Shown: positions 9,303 through 16,921 of the stretch, piece after piece | How the letters are laid out: each line of letters opens with the position of its first letter | How positions within the stretch are numbered: position 1 is the stretch's first letter | Source of the DNA: Edaphobacter sp. | Lineage (GTDB): Bacteria > Acidobacteriota > Terriglobia > Terriglobales > Acidobacteriaceae | NCBI GenBank assembly: GCA_025462645.1 | Contig: JAOAPB010000072.1 | Location: 1 to 64,000 of the forward strand | DNA length: 64,000 nt | Direction: 5' to 3' | Program-made: the position numbers and the translations under genes | Notes under the pieces: model-generated | Database searches by the model: none | What the model was told of the DNA's origin: nothing | What the model saw: the letters and a program-made list of their open reading frames with translations, nothing else

Positions 9303-9912
9303 AGCAGGCCTCGCGCAACGCTATAACAGCTCGACGAAGAACATCGCTGACAGTTGTGACACTGAGATCCAGCACATCTGCTATCTCTCTATAACGGAGA
9401 CCTTCCACTCGCAAGCTCAAGCATTGCCGTTCGCGCATAGGAAGTGACTCCAGAGCGCGCGAGAGGCGTTGCTCTCTTTCATCTAAAAGTAACTGTTCTG
9501 CGGGAGTAGGTCTTAAATCCGCGATCTCAAGATGGTCAGGCTCTCCATCCTGGAGGGGTTCAGGAGTCTCCCTAACCCGCATACGACGCATCTCCTTGAG
9601 CGCTAATCGGTGAACCACCCGGAAGAGCCAGGGACGAGGCATCTGCACGATCCTTCCCTGCTTGAGTTCCTCAAAGAGCTTAAGGAATGCTTCTTGAACA
9701 AGCTCCTCTGCTATCTCACTTGACAGACGGAAGTCCCACAGATATCGAAGAAGCGAAGACCGTAACTGGTCAAAGAGCGCTGTTATCTCCGATTGCAGAG
9801 GCAACGACGGATCGTTTCCAGCACATACCTGTCCTGCCTGTTCCGCAACGTTGTCGCGGGACTCCGCGAGAACTCCGCAGTAGATCATCTGCCAGCTGAG
9901 ATGGGTTGACAT
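9295..9912 (-). CDS. ECF-type RNA polymerase sigma factor
   Basis: 205 residues with sigma region 2 near 45-105 (LFDQLRSSLLRYLWDFRLS, then EELVQEAFLKLFEE and PRPWLFRVVHRLALKEMRR). Sigma region 4 lies near 145-200 (LPMRERQCLSLRVEGLRYRE, then DVLDLSVTTVSDVLRRA). It heads an operon with its anti-sigma factor, a TonB receptor and a phosphoesterase. It probably transcribes that operon and itself. No clear ECF promoter could be assigned upstream by eye. Confidence 0.9.
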   Translation of the reverse strand: MSTHLSWQMIYCGVLAESRDNVAEQAGQVCAGNDPSLPLQSEITALFDQLRSSLLRYLWDFRLSSEIAEELVQEAFLKLFEELKQGRIVQMPRPWLFRVVHRLALKEMRRMRVRETPEPLQDGEPDHLEIADLRPTPAEQLLLDEREQRLSRALESLPMRERQCLSLRVEGLRYREIADVLDLSVTTVSDVLRRAVIALREACYE

Positions 9913-10416
9913 AAAGGTGCTAGCTCTATGGTCCCTAACCGTACCGTTTTTTCGGGCTGGAGCCTAACAATTCACCGATCTTTCACAAATTATCCGCGCT
10001 TCCCATCCGCAGGCAGCAAGAAGGAAAAGTGCAGGAAGGGGGAACCGACGTCCTGCCGCGCAGCCGGTGAGCGGGGGAGCCAGGAGGGATTATTCTTCGG
10101 CAGCGTGAGAGATCTATTCGTGGAGGTTCCCGTGGCTTGTGCTGATCCCCGCCGCCACCTACAAAGTGCATATCGCCGCATGCAATTTGCCAAACGGGTC
10201 TTCCACCGAGAAGCAGCTTACAGGAATGTGATCTAGACAGACCTGTGCTGAACAAAGGCAGAGGTCAAGGCATCTTCAAGAACCAAAGAGTGAGGGTGCT
10301 GGCGAGGGTGCTGAAATTGGGAAGCTGTGTCTTTCCCAGTGTTTTTTGAATGCCCAAGGGTGCTGTCGTTAGCCATCAACGCCCATGAAATCATTTAGAT
10401 ACATCAGTTAGGGTCA
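9913..10416. other. Gene-free stretch upstream of the ECF sigma operon
   Basis: About 500 bases without a convincing gene. It must contain the promoter of the leftward sigma operon, but I cannot place it. GAGGGTGCTG occurs twice close together near 10290-10315. The right end abuts the truncated tRNA. Confidence 0.5.
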
Positions 10417-10461
10417 CTGTCACGGCAGAGGTCGCGGGTTCGAGCCCCGTCGTCCCCGCCA
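10417..10461 (+). tRNA. 3' half of tRNA-Asp(GUC): attachment-site remnant
   Basis: The 45 bases read anticodon loop CTGTCAC (anticodon GTC), 3' anticodon stem GGCAG, variable AGGTC, T arm GCGGG-TTCGAGC-CCCGT, acceptor strand CGTCCCC, then GCCA. The 5' partners are missing: the bases before the loop do not pair with GGCAG, and no GGGGACG acceptor strand lies within 80 bases upstream. Homology begins exactly at the anticodon loop, the usual crossover point for tyrosine integrases at tRNA genes. This is an att duplicate left by an integrative element, not a working tRNA. Confidence 0.75.
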
Positions 10462-10579
10462 TTCATTCCAAAGAGCTTAGTTGGAATGGTCGGAAACCAG
10501 GCAGGATGCAAAAGGGATATAAGTTTGTGTCCTTTTTGTGCCCCATCTCCATTGTGTTCCGCCCGCTGTCCCTCTGTGA

Positions 10580-10681
10580 TCAGGCCGGAACTACGTGACG
10601 AGCAGCTACGGCGTCGGGATACTGTTCGATTGCGCCAATCACCCTTTTGCGGTAGACGCGTGTGCCGTGAGATCCTCTCCC
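10580..10681 (-). pseudogene. Relic of a tyrosine-integrase N-terminal domain
   Basis: The minus strand reads HGTRVYRKRVIGAIEQYPDA, then AARHVV and a stop. The 'R-K-x-V-I-G-x-x-E-Q-Y-P' pattern is typical of the arm-type DNA-binding region of site-specific integrases of this phylum. The core and catalytic domains are absent. The truncated tRNA-Asp lies about 120 bases away on the side where an integrase gene would meet its att site, which supports the reading. The fragment is short, so assignment is moderate. Confidence 0.45.
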
Positions 10682-10697
10682 CACCCAACGGCATGAG

Positions 10698-11075
10698 CTA
10701 AGTTTTAGGAGCTTCGTATCCTCGCCCGTTGTAGTTATAAAACTTCTCGGCGCTCCTCTCGTCCAAGACACTTGGCCCGGCATCGTATAACGGAAGCGAC
10801 TTATCAATCACCACTTCGCTTCGAAATGTCAGCTTTATCACCGGGAGAGTCCCTTCCAGTGATCCAGCTGGAACCTGCAGAGAAGCGGAGTTCTCATCCG
10901 TGTTTATCTTTAGTGCCCTTCCAGAAGCGAGTACAGGCCGAAGTGTATGAACATTCCGAACTTTCGGTCTGCCACTGTGCCACGGTGGTTGCAGAAGGGC
11001 GCGGCTGCGATCGTGGTACGGGCTTGTCTTGAACTTGCTGTTAAGCGATGGATACCGGGCTGCAGGCGAAGACAA
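10698..11075 (-). pseudogene. Fragment resembling the C-terminal beta domain of a glycosidase
   Basis: An open frame of 125 codons. Its second half reads like a real beta-sandwich (RNVHTLRPVLASGRALKI, then LPVIKLTF), similar in style to the end of alpha-L-fucosidase or related glycoside hydrolases. The first 25 residues look non-coding, and no catalytic domain is attached. It lies inside the integration scar. The family call is weak. Confidence 0.3.
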
Positions 11076-11107
11076 GAAGCCACGCCATGAAGGTCTTCAT
11101 GGAAGAA

Positions 11108-11603
11108 TCATATCTGTGCTCGACGGAGTTCAGGAATGATCGGCCCTGCGAAGTCGGCATGAGGTGTGCGCGAGATTTGTACCTTAGACTGCGGTGTCTC
11201 CGGGTCGGTCACAATCTCTTCTACGGTCTCTTTCGCACTGGTTGCGGGAGTGGCTTCTCTCTTGGGATTTGGGCAGGTTGAGGCTGGCGATCTGAAGGCC
11301 GTAGAGGAGCAGGCCGGCACGGCGCGGGTCGATGTCGTTGGAGGCGATGCGCTGCAGGACTTCGCCGATGGCGAGCTGGATGGCGGAGCGGTCGTTGGAA
11401 TCGGGCAGGGGCAGGTCGAAGGCGGAGTGGCGGCCTCGGCGTTGGCGTGGGTTGGCGGCTGGCCTTCGGGTGGTGTGGTGGTAGTAGCAGAATTCTTCCC
11501 GGCGCAGACAGACGCTGCCGCAGCGGTGGCCGTCGGTGAAGATGTGGCGGCATTGATAGCGTTTGGGTGTCTCGTTGCTGGTCTCGATGATGGCCTGGTC
11601 CAT
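11108..11603 (-). pseudogene. Frameshifted Cys/His-rich conserved protein of Acidobacteriaceae
   Basis: From ATG 11603 (GAGGT about 9 bases upstream) the frame reads a Cys/His-rich segment (RYQCRHIFTDGHRCGS, then EEFCYYHHTT), likely metal-binding. It continues to DPRRAGLLLYGLQIASLNLP. The family, which I recognise as a hypothetical protein group of this phylum, usually continues with KREAT and VEEIVTDPE. Here those residues are in another frame, which runs to a stop at 11108. At the break, CCCAAAT is followed by CCCAAGA, which looks like a 7-base tandem duplication causing the shift. Without repair the protein ends early at 11184 with an unrelated tail. Function unknown. Confidence 0.6.
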
Positions 11604-11623
11604 GGTATGGCGACCTCGCGCCA

Positions 11624-11850
11624 CGCGCCGAAATCGCCAAAGCCGAAAGACGTATCAGCGTCATCGGCGCGCTCCTGGAGAAGTTCGCTAACCAGGAAAA
11701 GTTTGCCAACCAGGAGAAGCTCGACAACCAGGAGAAGTTTGCCAGTGAAGCGCAACCCCAACCCGACACCCTCACGCCAATCTCAGAACCGAAGACCGAA
11801 ACCACAATCCTCCCCACCATCAACGCCGAAGCAATCACCAACTCCGTGGA
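11624..11850 (+). pseudogene. Stub of a coding region with ANQEKF repeats
   Basis: One plus-strand frame reads LAPRAEIAKAERRISVIGAL, then LEKF and three near-identical 18-base units encoding ANQEKF/ANQEKL/DNQEKF (11687-11740), then an acidic/Pro tail. Composition is protein-like and probably helical. There is no start codon or ribosome site, and an in-frame stop lies just upstream, where the divergent Cys/His-rich gene begins. It looks like the 3' part of a gene joined here by rearrangement. Not recognised. Confidence 0.35.
11687..11740 (+). repeat. Three 18-base direct repeats (AACCAGGARAAG core)
   Basis: Units at 11687-11704, 11705-11722 and 11723-11740 differ at a few positions only. They keep the reading frame, each adding six codons to the stub. 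Confidence 0.7.
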
Positions 11851-11854
11851 CAGG

Positions 11855-11876
11855 CACAAATCCGGGTGCCCCATCT
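11855..11876 (+). repeat. Copy 1 of a 22-base dispersed repeat
   Basis: CCGGGTGCCCCATCT with its 5' flank CACAAAT matches 25594-25615 at 21 of 22 positions. A shorter GTGCCCCATCTC match occurs near 10540. I have the impression that this motif is widespread between genes in Acidobacteriaceae. Confidence 0.6.
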
Positions 11877-12052
11877 CGATTTGCGCCACGCTGCTAATCA
11901 TCTTTACTGCAGGTTCCTGCAAATGTGAGCAAACAACGTCGCCGCCGAAACTTGCTGCGACATTGCTATTGCGCTCACAGGGTGAGGAGCGTGAAGGCTG
12001 GTGGGTCAGCACGATCGATAACGATACGTCGGCTTCTCCGCATCTTACGCAT

Positions 12053-12082
12053 GAAACCGCTGTGCTCTTGCACAGCGGTTTC
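12053..12082 (-). terminator. Strong hairpin downstream of htrA
   Basis: GAAACCGCTGTGC and GCACAGCGGTTTC form a perfect 13-bp stem around a 4-base loop, 19 bases beyond the htrA stop. A T tract is missing, but the stability and position fit a transcript end. Confidence 0.65.
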
Positions 12083-12100
12083 AGCTTGGGTGGGTTGTTG

Positions 12101-13624
12101 TTAGCCGTTCTGGCTGTCTGGGTGGATGGTGCGATAACTTGCGTTGCCCTTGGACCAGACAAGCAGGAGCAGGTCTTTGTCAGAGGAGTTCTGGTGAACC
12201 TGGTCGACGAACTGGCTCGCGGTTGATGTGGCGTGACGGTCGATTTCGAGGATGACATCGCCGGGTTGCAGGCCTGCATCTTCGGCAGGGCTCGCTGGGC
12301 GGACGCTCTGGATGACGACACCGTGGAGTTGGTCAGGCGCGTTGAGCTGCTGCCTTGCTTCAGCGGTGAGATCGCTTACGGCGAGGCCGAGCTTTCCGCT
12401 CTGCGGGGCGTCCTGATCGTCCTTCGACGCTACGTCGGTGTTCTGCTTCTGGAACTGGCCGACGGTGAGATCGACGCTCATGGGCTTGCCTTCGCGGAGG
12501 ATGCCGAGTGAGATCTTCGTGCCGGGAGCGATCTGGCTGACAGCAACCTGGAGGGCGCTTCCGTTGGTGATCTTCTGTCCGTTGATGTGGGAGATGACGT
12601 CACCGGTGTGCAGGCCACCTTTGCTCGCGGGCGAGTCCGGGGTTATCTGCGAGACGATGGCTCCGGATGCGTCCTGAAGGTTGAAGAAGCGGGCGTTGGC
12701 GGGGGTTACATCGTTGAGGCTGATGCCGAGGTATCCGTGATCGACTTTGCCGTGCTTCATCAGCTGCTCAGCCGTCGTGCGCACGATCTGCGAGGGGATA
12801 GCGAAGCCTGCGCCAGCGAAGGAGCCGCTGTCGGAGATGATGAAGGTATTGATACCGACGAGCTCGCCGTGCGCGTTGACGAGCGCTCCGCCGGAGTTGC
12901 CGGGATTGATCGCCGCATCGGTCTGGATGAAGCCTCCGGGCTTACGGGCGTCGTCGGAGTAGGGGTTGGGGCGATCGACTGCACTGACGATGCCACGGGT
13001 GACGGAGAACTGGAAGTAGCCGAAGGGGCTTCCGAAGGCGAGGACGGTCTGGCCGGGCTGAAGTTTGCCGGAGTCGCCCCAGGCGATGCTGGGGAGATCG
13101 TTGGCGCTGACCTTTACGACAGCGAGGTCGGTAAGCTTGTCGACGCCAATGAGCTTAGCGGTGAGGATGCGGCGATCGTGGAGGGTGACCTTGATCTGAG
13201 TGGCTCCGTCGACGACGTGGCCGTTGGTGACGATGTAACCGTCGGGGGAGATGATGACTCCGCTGCCAATGCCGTGCTCGATCTGCGGCTTCTGCGGCTG
13301 ACCGCCGTGACCAAAGAACTGTGCGAAGCCGGGGGGAAGGCCCTGGACCTGGTCTTCTGAGATGGCGTGCTCCTGACCTTTGGCGGTGACAGAGATGTTG
13401 ACGACGGCGGGTGTGACGCGTGAGGCGACTGCCTCCATGGCCTGATCGAGCGAGGTGAGGGCTGAGACGCTGTGATCGTCGAGGGGTGTTGCGGTGAAGG
13501 CAGCGGCGTGGACGCCTCCGTTACCGACGAAGATGGCGGCACCGAGGGCGAAGGATGCGGCAATGGCTGCTGGGATGGCCAGCGTTTTGCCTTTAGCTAC
13601 TAATTGATTAGTTGATGCGGACAT
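12101..13624 (-). CDS. htrA: HtrA/DegP-type periplasmic serine protease with two PDZ domains
   Basis: 507 residues. A membrane anchor or signal lies near 13-34, followed by a trypsin-like domain with catalytic H136 (TNGHVV), D166 (LTDLAV) and S244 (NPGNSGGAL). PDZ1 is near 290-375 (YLGISLNDV) and PDZ2 near 415-500 (KLGLAVSDL, SPAEDAGLQPGDVILEID). It degrades or refolds damaged envelope proteins. Two ATGs compete. AGGAGG lies 8 bases before ATG 13624 but only 1-2 bases before ATG 13630, so 13624 is chosen. The gene follows blaR1 by a few dozen bases, and a BlaI-like palindrome falls in its first codons, suggesting direct control by the BlaI/BlaR1 pair. Confidence 0.93.
   Translation of the reverse strand: MSASTNQLVAKGKTLAIPAAIAASFALGAAIFVGNGGVHAAAFTATPLDDHSVSALTSLDQAMEAVASRVTPAVVNISVTAKGQEHAISEDQVQGLPPGFAQFFGHGGQPQKPQIEHGIGSGVIISPDGYIVTNGHVVDGATQIKVTLHDRRILTAKLIGVDKLTDLAVVKVSANDLPSIAWGDSGKLQPGQTVLAFGSPFGYFQFSVTRGIVSAVDRPNPYSDDARKPGGFIQTDAAINPGNSGGALVNAHGELVGINTFIISDSGSFAGAGFAIPSQIVRTTAEQLMKHGKVDHGYLGISLNDVTPANARFFNLQDASGAIVSQITPDSPASKGGLHTGDVISHINGQKITNGSALQVAVSQIAPGTKISLGILREGKPMSVDLTVGQFQKQNTDVASKDDQDAPQSGKLGLAVSDLTAEARQQLNAPDQLHGVVIQSVRPASPAEDAGLQPGDVILEIDRHATSTASQFVDQVHQNSSDKDLLLLVWSKGNASYRTIHPDSQNG
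13599..13612. promoter_or_regulatory. BlaI-like operator inside the 5' end of htrA
   Basis: ACTAAT-TG-ATTAGT is a perfect 6+2+6 palindrome. It matches the ACTAAT-AA-ATTAGT palindrome in front of blaI in arm sequence and spacing. It encodes Thr-Asn-Gln-Leu at about codons 5-8 of htrA. Binding here would block elongation from an upstream promoter or occlude an internal start. Inference from sequence identity only. Confidence 0.6.
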
Positions 13625-13654
13625 GAACATGCCCTCCTGTGGGCGTTTTGATGG

Positions 13655-14947
13655 TTAGAGTTGAATGACGAGCCAGCCATCCCCGATGGGGACGGTAGCG
13701 AACGAAGATCCTGTGGACTCTGAAACTGTGAGTGTGAGGCGAGGTTGCGGGGAGACCTCTTCCCAGCCGGTGAGCACGATCAAGTTTTGGGGCCTGCGCT
13801 TAGGTTGTTTGCGCACGGTTTTTATCTGTGAAACCTGACGGCGGGGCTTGGTGGTCACGGCACTCTGCTGACGCTCGGGCATCACGGCTTTGACGAGGGT
13901 CGGCGAGAATCCCTGGGGGTGGAGGACGGGCTCGGAGATCAGCGCGGCGGGAGCGGCGCTGGACTGGACGCTGGTGTGAATGGACGGTGTGAAGCTGACG
14001 AGCTGGGGACTATGGGCGAGGGTGAGGGCTCCTCCCAGCAGGCCGGCGATTAAGGTTCCGGTCACAAGGGTTGCCGGGGTGCGGCCCATGGTGTGCTCAG
14101 GGCGGCGAAGGATGCGATGGACTCGATGGGCCAGCTCGGATCGCTCCTCCCAGGCTCCGAGGGCGAGAGTGGCGCTTCGTCGTAGGAGTGAGTGCTCGGC
14201 GAGATTAGTCAGGCAGGTAGCGTAGGCCTTGCGCGCCGTGGTGAGGTGCAGGACGCGGTCGTCGCAGGCGAGTTCGCGCTCGATGCAGAGGCGGCGCTCG
14301 ATCCAGTTGAGGACGGGGTTGAGGGGGAAGAGGATGAGGCTGACCTTCTGGAGGAGATTGGTCCAGTCGTCCCGGCGACGGAGATGCTCCATCTCGTGGA
14401 GAAGGATCTGTTCGAGCTCCTGCGGAGAGAGCTTTTCGAGCAGAGCTGGCGGAAGGAGAATGCGGGGGTGGAAGAAGCACACGACGCTGGGACGGTCCAC
14501 ATCGGGTGAGATGCAGAGCTGCGCGGATCTGCGGCCGCTCCTGAGGAGGGCGCTCAAGGCGGGCTCTGTAGCGATGGGGGTTGCTCCGGCGACGATGCGG
14601 CGCAGGTCGATGGCGCTGCGGATGAGCTGGGCTGCGCGTATAAGCGAGAGGACTCCCCAGATCAAGGCGATCACTAGGCTCCAGCGTGCATCGAGATGGA
14701 ATGCGTTCGAATGGATGGGCGCGGACGTGTTGGAGCCACTCCTGATGAGAGGCAGAACGTGCAGGGGCAGGACTGTGAAGAGGACCGCGGTCCAGATGAT
14801 GAAGCGGGCTGCGGGTCTGATGCCGGGGAGCAGGCGCAGGCAGAGGCTGACGGCTATCGCGAGGACGATTCCCTCTACGATGGCGCTGACGAGAGAGCCG
14901 GCGGCAGCGGCGGAGACCAGCATTATCGTGTTGGTCACGTGCTCCAT
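13655..14947 (-). CDS. BlaR1-family (M56) zinc metalloprotease, membrane sensor/antirepressor
   Basis: 430 residues. Membrane segments lie near 10-38, 48-66, 88-105 and 293-311. The cytosolic zinc site is H184-E-M-E-H188, with the second glutamate motif ERELACDD at 224-230. Family members cleave the BlaI repressor when a signal is sensed. The C-terminal part after the last membrane segment is only about 120 residues and lacks a penicillin-binding domain (no SxxK/SxN/KTG set seen). The signal is therefore probably not a beta-lactam acylating the protein. It starts 3 bases after blaI. Confidence 0.88.
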   Translation of the reverse strand: MEHVTNTIMLVSAAAAGSLVSAIVEGIVLAIAVSLCLRLLPGIRPAARFIIWTAVLFTVLPLHVLPLIRSGSNTSAPIHSNAFHLDARWSLVIALIWGVLSLIRAAQLIRSAIDLRRIVAGATPIATEPALSALLRSGRRSAQLCISPDVDRPSVVCFFHPRILLPPALLEKLSPQELEQILLHEMEHLRRRDDWTNLLQKVSLILFPLNPVLNWIERRLCIERELACDDRVLHLTTARKAYATCLTNLAEHSLLRRSATLALGAWEERSELAHRVHRILRRPEHTMGRTPATLVTGTLIAGLLGGALTLAHSPQLVSFTPSIHTSVQSSAAPAALISEPVLHPQGFSPTLVKAVMPERQQSAVTTKPRRQVSQIKTVRKQPKRRPQNLIVLTGWEEVSPQPRLTLTVSESTGSSFATVPIGDGWLVIQL

Positions 14948-14950
14948 CTG

Positions 14951-15358
14951 CTAGCGCTCCTCCGTCTGATCCGTCTGGTCGTCGGGTGTGCTCGCGATTG
15001 CTTCTTTGAGGCGCTTCAACTCTTCGGGACTGATCTGGTCGTCGCCAAGCAGGGAGAGGAGAAGGCGCTCGCGAGAGTTGCCGAAGAAGCGCTGCAGGAG
15101 ATGGCGAACCTCGGTGTGTCCGGCGTCCTGCTCGGCGACGCAAGGGCTGTACAGGAAGGCGCGACCCTCCTGACGATGACGGACGTAGCCTTTCTTTTCG
15201 AGGATGCGGATGGTCGTCAGAACCGATGTGTAGGCGAGTGGGGTTGTGTCGGAGACTCCTGATACAAGGTCCGATACAGCGGATTCGCCCCGCTCCCACA
15301 GGACCTTCATGAGCCTGAGTTCGGCTTCAGTGAGCGTATTGGATCTCTTGGGCGGCAT
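14951..15358 (-). CDS. BlaI/MecI-family winged-helix repressor
   Basis: 135 residues. LTEAELRLMKVLWERGESAV, then VLTTIRILEKKGYVRHRQEGR, is the BlaI winged helix; the C-terminal helices dimerise. It represses its own operon until cleaved by the BlaR1-type protease. The open frame extends to TTG 15382, but the family begins at MPPKRSNTLTEAE, so ATG 15358 is chosen. The palindrome at 15381-15396 then lies 22 bases upstream of the start, a normal operator position. Confidence 0.92.
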   Translation of the reverse strand: MPPKRSNTLTEAELRLMKVLWERGESAVSDLVSGVSDTTPLAYTSVLTTIRILEKKGYVRHRQEGRAFLYSPCVAEQDAGHTEVRHLLQRFFGNSRERLLLSLLGDDQISPEELKRLKEAIASTPDDQTDQTEER

Positions 15359-15380
15359 AGTTGCTATCAATGGGACGCGC

Positions 15381-15396
15381 AACTAATAAATTAGTT
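15381..15396. promoter_or_regulatory. BlaI-like operator upstream of blaI
   Basis: AACTAAT-AA-ATTAGTT is a perfect 7+2+7 palindrome just upstream of the BlaI start. It shares ACTAAT/ATTAGT arms with the site in htrA. Confidence 0.7.
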
Positions 15397-15504
15397 AGCT
15401 GAAGGGGGACAGTGCTGCGGCTTGGTCGGTTTGGCTGATTTATTCACCCGAACCTAAAGCATTGAAAAAAGAGATTAGATTTCGACTCGGTTTCGATATA
15501 CCAA

Positions 15505-15518
15505 CGAACGATCGTTCG
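15505..15518. promoter_or_regulatory. 14-bp palindrome CGAACGATCGTTCG
   Basis: A perfect palindrome 11 bases beyond the monooxygenase E-subunit stop and about 150 bases upstream of the BlaI start. The form is typical of a dimeric repressor site (TetR-like), but no TetR gene is in the window. A transcript-end role is the alternative. Confidence 0.4.
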
Positions 15519-15529
15519 ATCAGCCGACG

Positions 15530-16555
15530 TTACGAAGCAAGCGCAGGCAGTTCGACCGGCATGCGGAGATGCATAGATTCGAGATAACCGGCGTAGAAGA
15601 CATTCATGTGATCAGGGATGTTTGGCGCTGGACGTCTCCCTCTCGTGTCCTGCTTCTCCGCAAAGACAGGAAAAAACGCGCTCACGGCGGGTAACGCAAG
15701 ACCATGCCACTTATCCACCCACGCCTGAATAACATCTCTATTTTCACCGGTGTCTTCCATCGCCACTTGCACCAGGGCCACGCTCCACCGCTGCTGCCAT
15801 AGGCAATCTTCGCGCAAAGAATACAGTATCTGCCCGAGCAAATAGTCGCCTTCGCGGAGCGCGACTTCGCCCAGACATTTCATGAACAGTTGATCAAACA
15901 GTGGTTTGAGAACCAGGTTCAGTCCCACGAATGCCTCGCCCCAGTCGTAGACCACCAGCAACTTTTCGACGGCTTCGCGCAATGGCTGCCACAGCGGATC
16001 GCGTTCCCACCGCGCCTGGCTGTCCTCGGCGAAGCCGGGGTAGGCAAACTGAAGTTGTCTTATTCTGTATGCCAGGCGCTCAACTCTCCGGATTTCATCT
16101 GCCATCTGCAAAGTCGCCGTGATCGCAATGCGTCCTCCCGGAGCCATCTGCGCTACGTAAGCGGCAACCATCTGCAGCGCATGCACCGGATACCGAAGTG
16201 GAGCGAATACTCGCGAAAGGAAGTACATCAACGTTCCGGAGAGCCGCTCGTCGTATCCAGTCGTCTCGATCTCCTGCAGGATGTTGTCGACAAAGATCTC
16301 TTTTTTCAGTTGGATACCAGTATATTTTGTATAGGTTGTCTCCCGCGGATCGCGGAATTTTTCCCACGAACTGCACCTCAGCGGAGACGCCACCTGATAA
16401 TGGGCATACCAGTCTTTGAGTGGGACATCGAGCTCAAACCGTCTACCGGTGAAGCCTTCTCCCGTGTAAATGAGCAGTTTAGACGTCACGATTTCGTATT
16501 CGCTGGGAACCCGTCCTTGTTGCTGTAGGTGCCAATAGGTCTTCTGCGGGGACAT
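15530..16555 (-). CDS. tmoE: Toluene/alkene monooxygenase hydroxylase beta subunit (TmoE/TouE-like)
   Basis: 341 residues, the usual length of the beta subunit of four-component bacterial multicomponent monooxygenases. Recognisable features are the N-terminal TYWHLQQQGRVPSEYEIVTS, the region LSRVFAPLRYPVHALQMVAA and the C-terminal WVDKWHGLALPAVSAF. The subunit has no iron ligands but shapes the alpha-2 beta-2 gamma-2 hydroxylase and its docking surface. It is last in an A-B-C-D-E operon. The expected F reductase gene does not follow; next come a palindrome and the BlaI operon. Confidence 0.88.
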   Translation of the reverse strand: MSPQKTYWHLQQQGRVPSEYEIVTSKLLIYTGEGFTGRRFELDVPLKDWYAHYQVASPLRCSSWEKFRDPRETTYTKYTGIQLKKEIFVDNILQEIETTGYDERLSGTLMYFLSRVFAPLRYPVHALQMVAAYVAQMAPGGRIAITATLQMADEIRRVERLAYRIRQLQFAYPGFAEDSQARWERDPLWQPLREAVEKLLVVYDWGEAFVGLNLVLKPLFDQLFMKCLGEVALREGDYLLGQILYSLREDCLWQQRWSVALVQVAMEDTGENRDVIQAWVDKWHGLALPAVSAFFPVFAEKQDTRGRRPAPNIPDHMNVFYAGYLESMHLRMPVELPALAS

Positions 16556-16583
16556 TGTTCCTCCTCATGGGAGAAGCTGAAAT

Positions 16584-16895
16584 TTATGGATGATCGGGCT
16601 GCTCCTTGAACTGCCACGTCGCATCGCTGTCCGTAAGCTGAATCGCCCCTTTGAAAGCCGACATGACCATCTCCAGTTCACCTGGAAAACGAAAGGGCCT
16701 CCCCAGATGCTTTTCGATCCCGCTCTTGGTGATGACACACTTGTGCGAAACGAGAACGCGCAGGTAAGCGCCACGGTCCACCACCAGTACATCCTGGTTC
16801 AGGTCTTTGATCGCCGCGACAATGGCATCGGTGATGGCTCCCGCCTGCAGCACAGGGCCGACACGCTCATGGGAACTGTTGGACTCTTCGCTCAT
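16584..16895 (-). CDS. tmoD: Monooxygenase effector/coupling protein (MmoB/DmpM family, TmoD-like)
   Basis: 103 residues. VGPVLQAGAITDAIVAAIKD, then YLRVLVS and GIEKHLGRPFRFPGELEMVM, match the cofactor-less effector that binds the hydroxylase and tunes its regiospecificity and rate. An upstream ATG at 16925 overlaps the Rieske gene stop. The family instead begins with a short polar tail before VGP, and MSEESNSS at 16895 has a GAGAAG sequence in front, so 16895 is preferred. Confidence 0.87.
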   Translation of the reverse strand: MSEESNSSHERVGPVLQAGAITDAIVAAIKDLNQDVLVVDRGAYLRVLVSHKCVITKSGIEKHLGRPFRFPGELEMVMSAFKGAIQLTDSDATWQFKEQPDHP

Positions 16896-16921
16896 GCCAT
16901 CTTCTCGCAAGATAAAAATGT

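Noticed and set aside
10404..10694. Minus-strand frame ending in GDDGARTRDLCRDS
   Set aside because: This ending is the antisense translation of a tRNA gene and is a well-known artefact in databases; the rest has no protein-like pattern beyond the integrase relic in another frame.
11221..12321. Long minus-strand frame of 366 codons across the scar and the htrA end
   Set aside because: It runs through the stable htrA terminator hairpin and overlaps two better-supported readings; composition is Ser/Pro/Arg-rich noise.
14205..15299. Long frame antisense-phase to blaI/blaR1
   Set aside because: Arg/Pro/His-rich, shifted frame of the real blaI and blaR1 genes.
13655..15358. Beta-lactam resistance module
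   Set aside because: No beta-lactamase gene and no penicillin-binding domain on the BlaR1 homologue; the partner gene is a protease.
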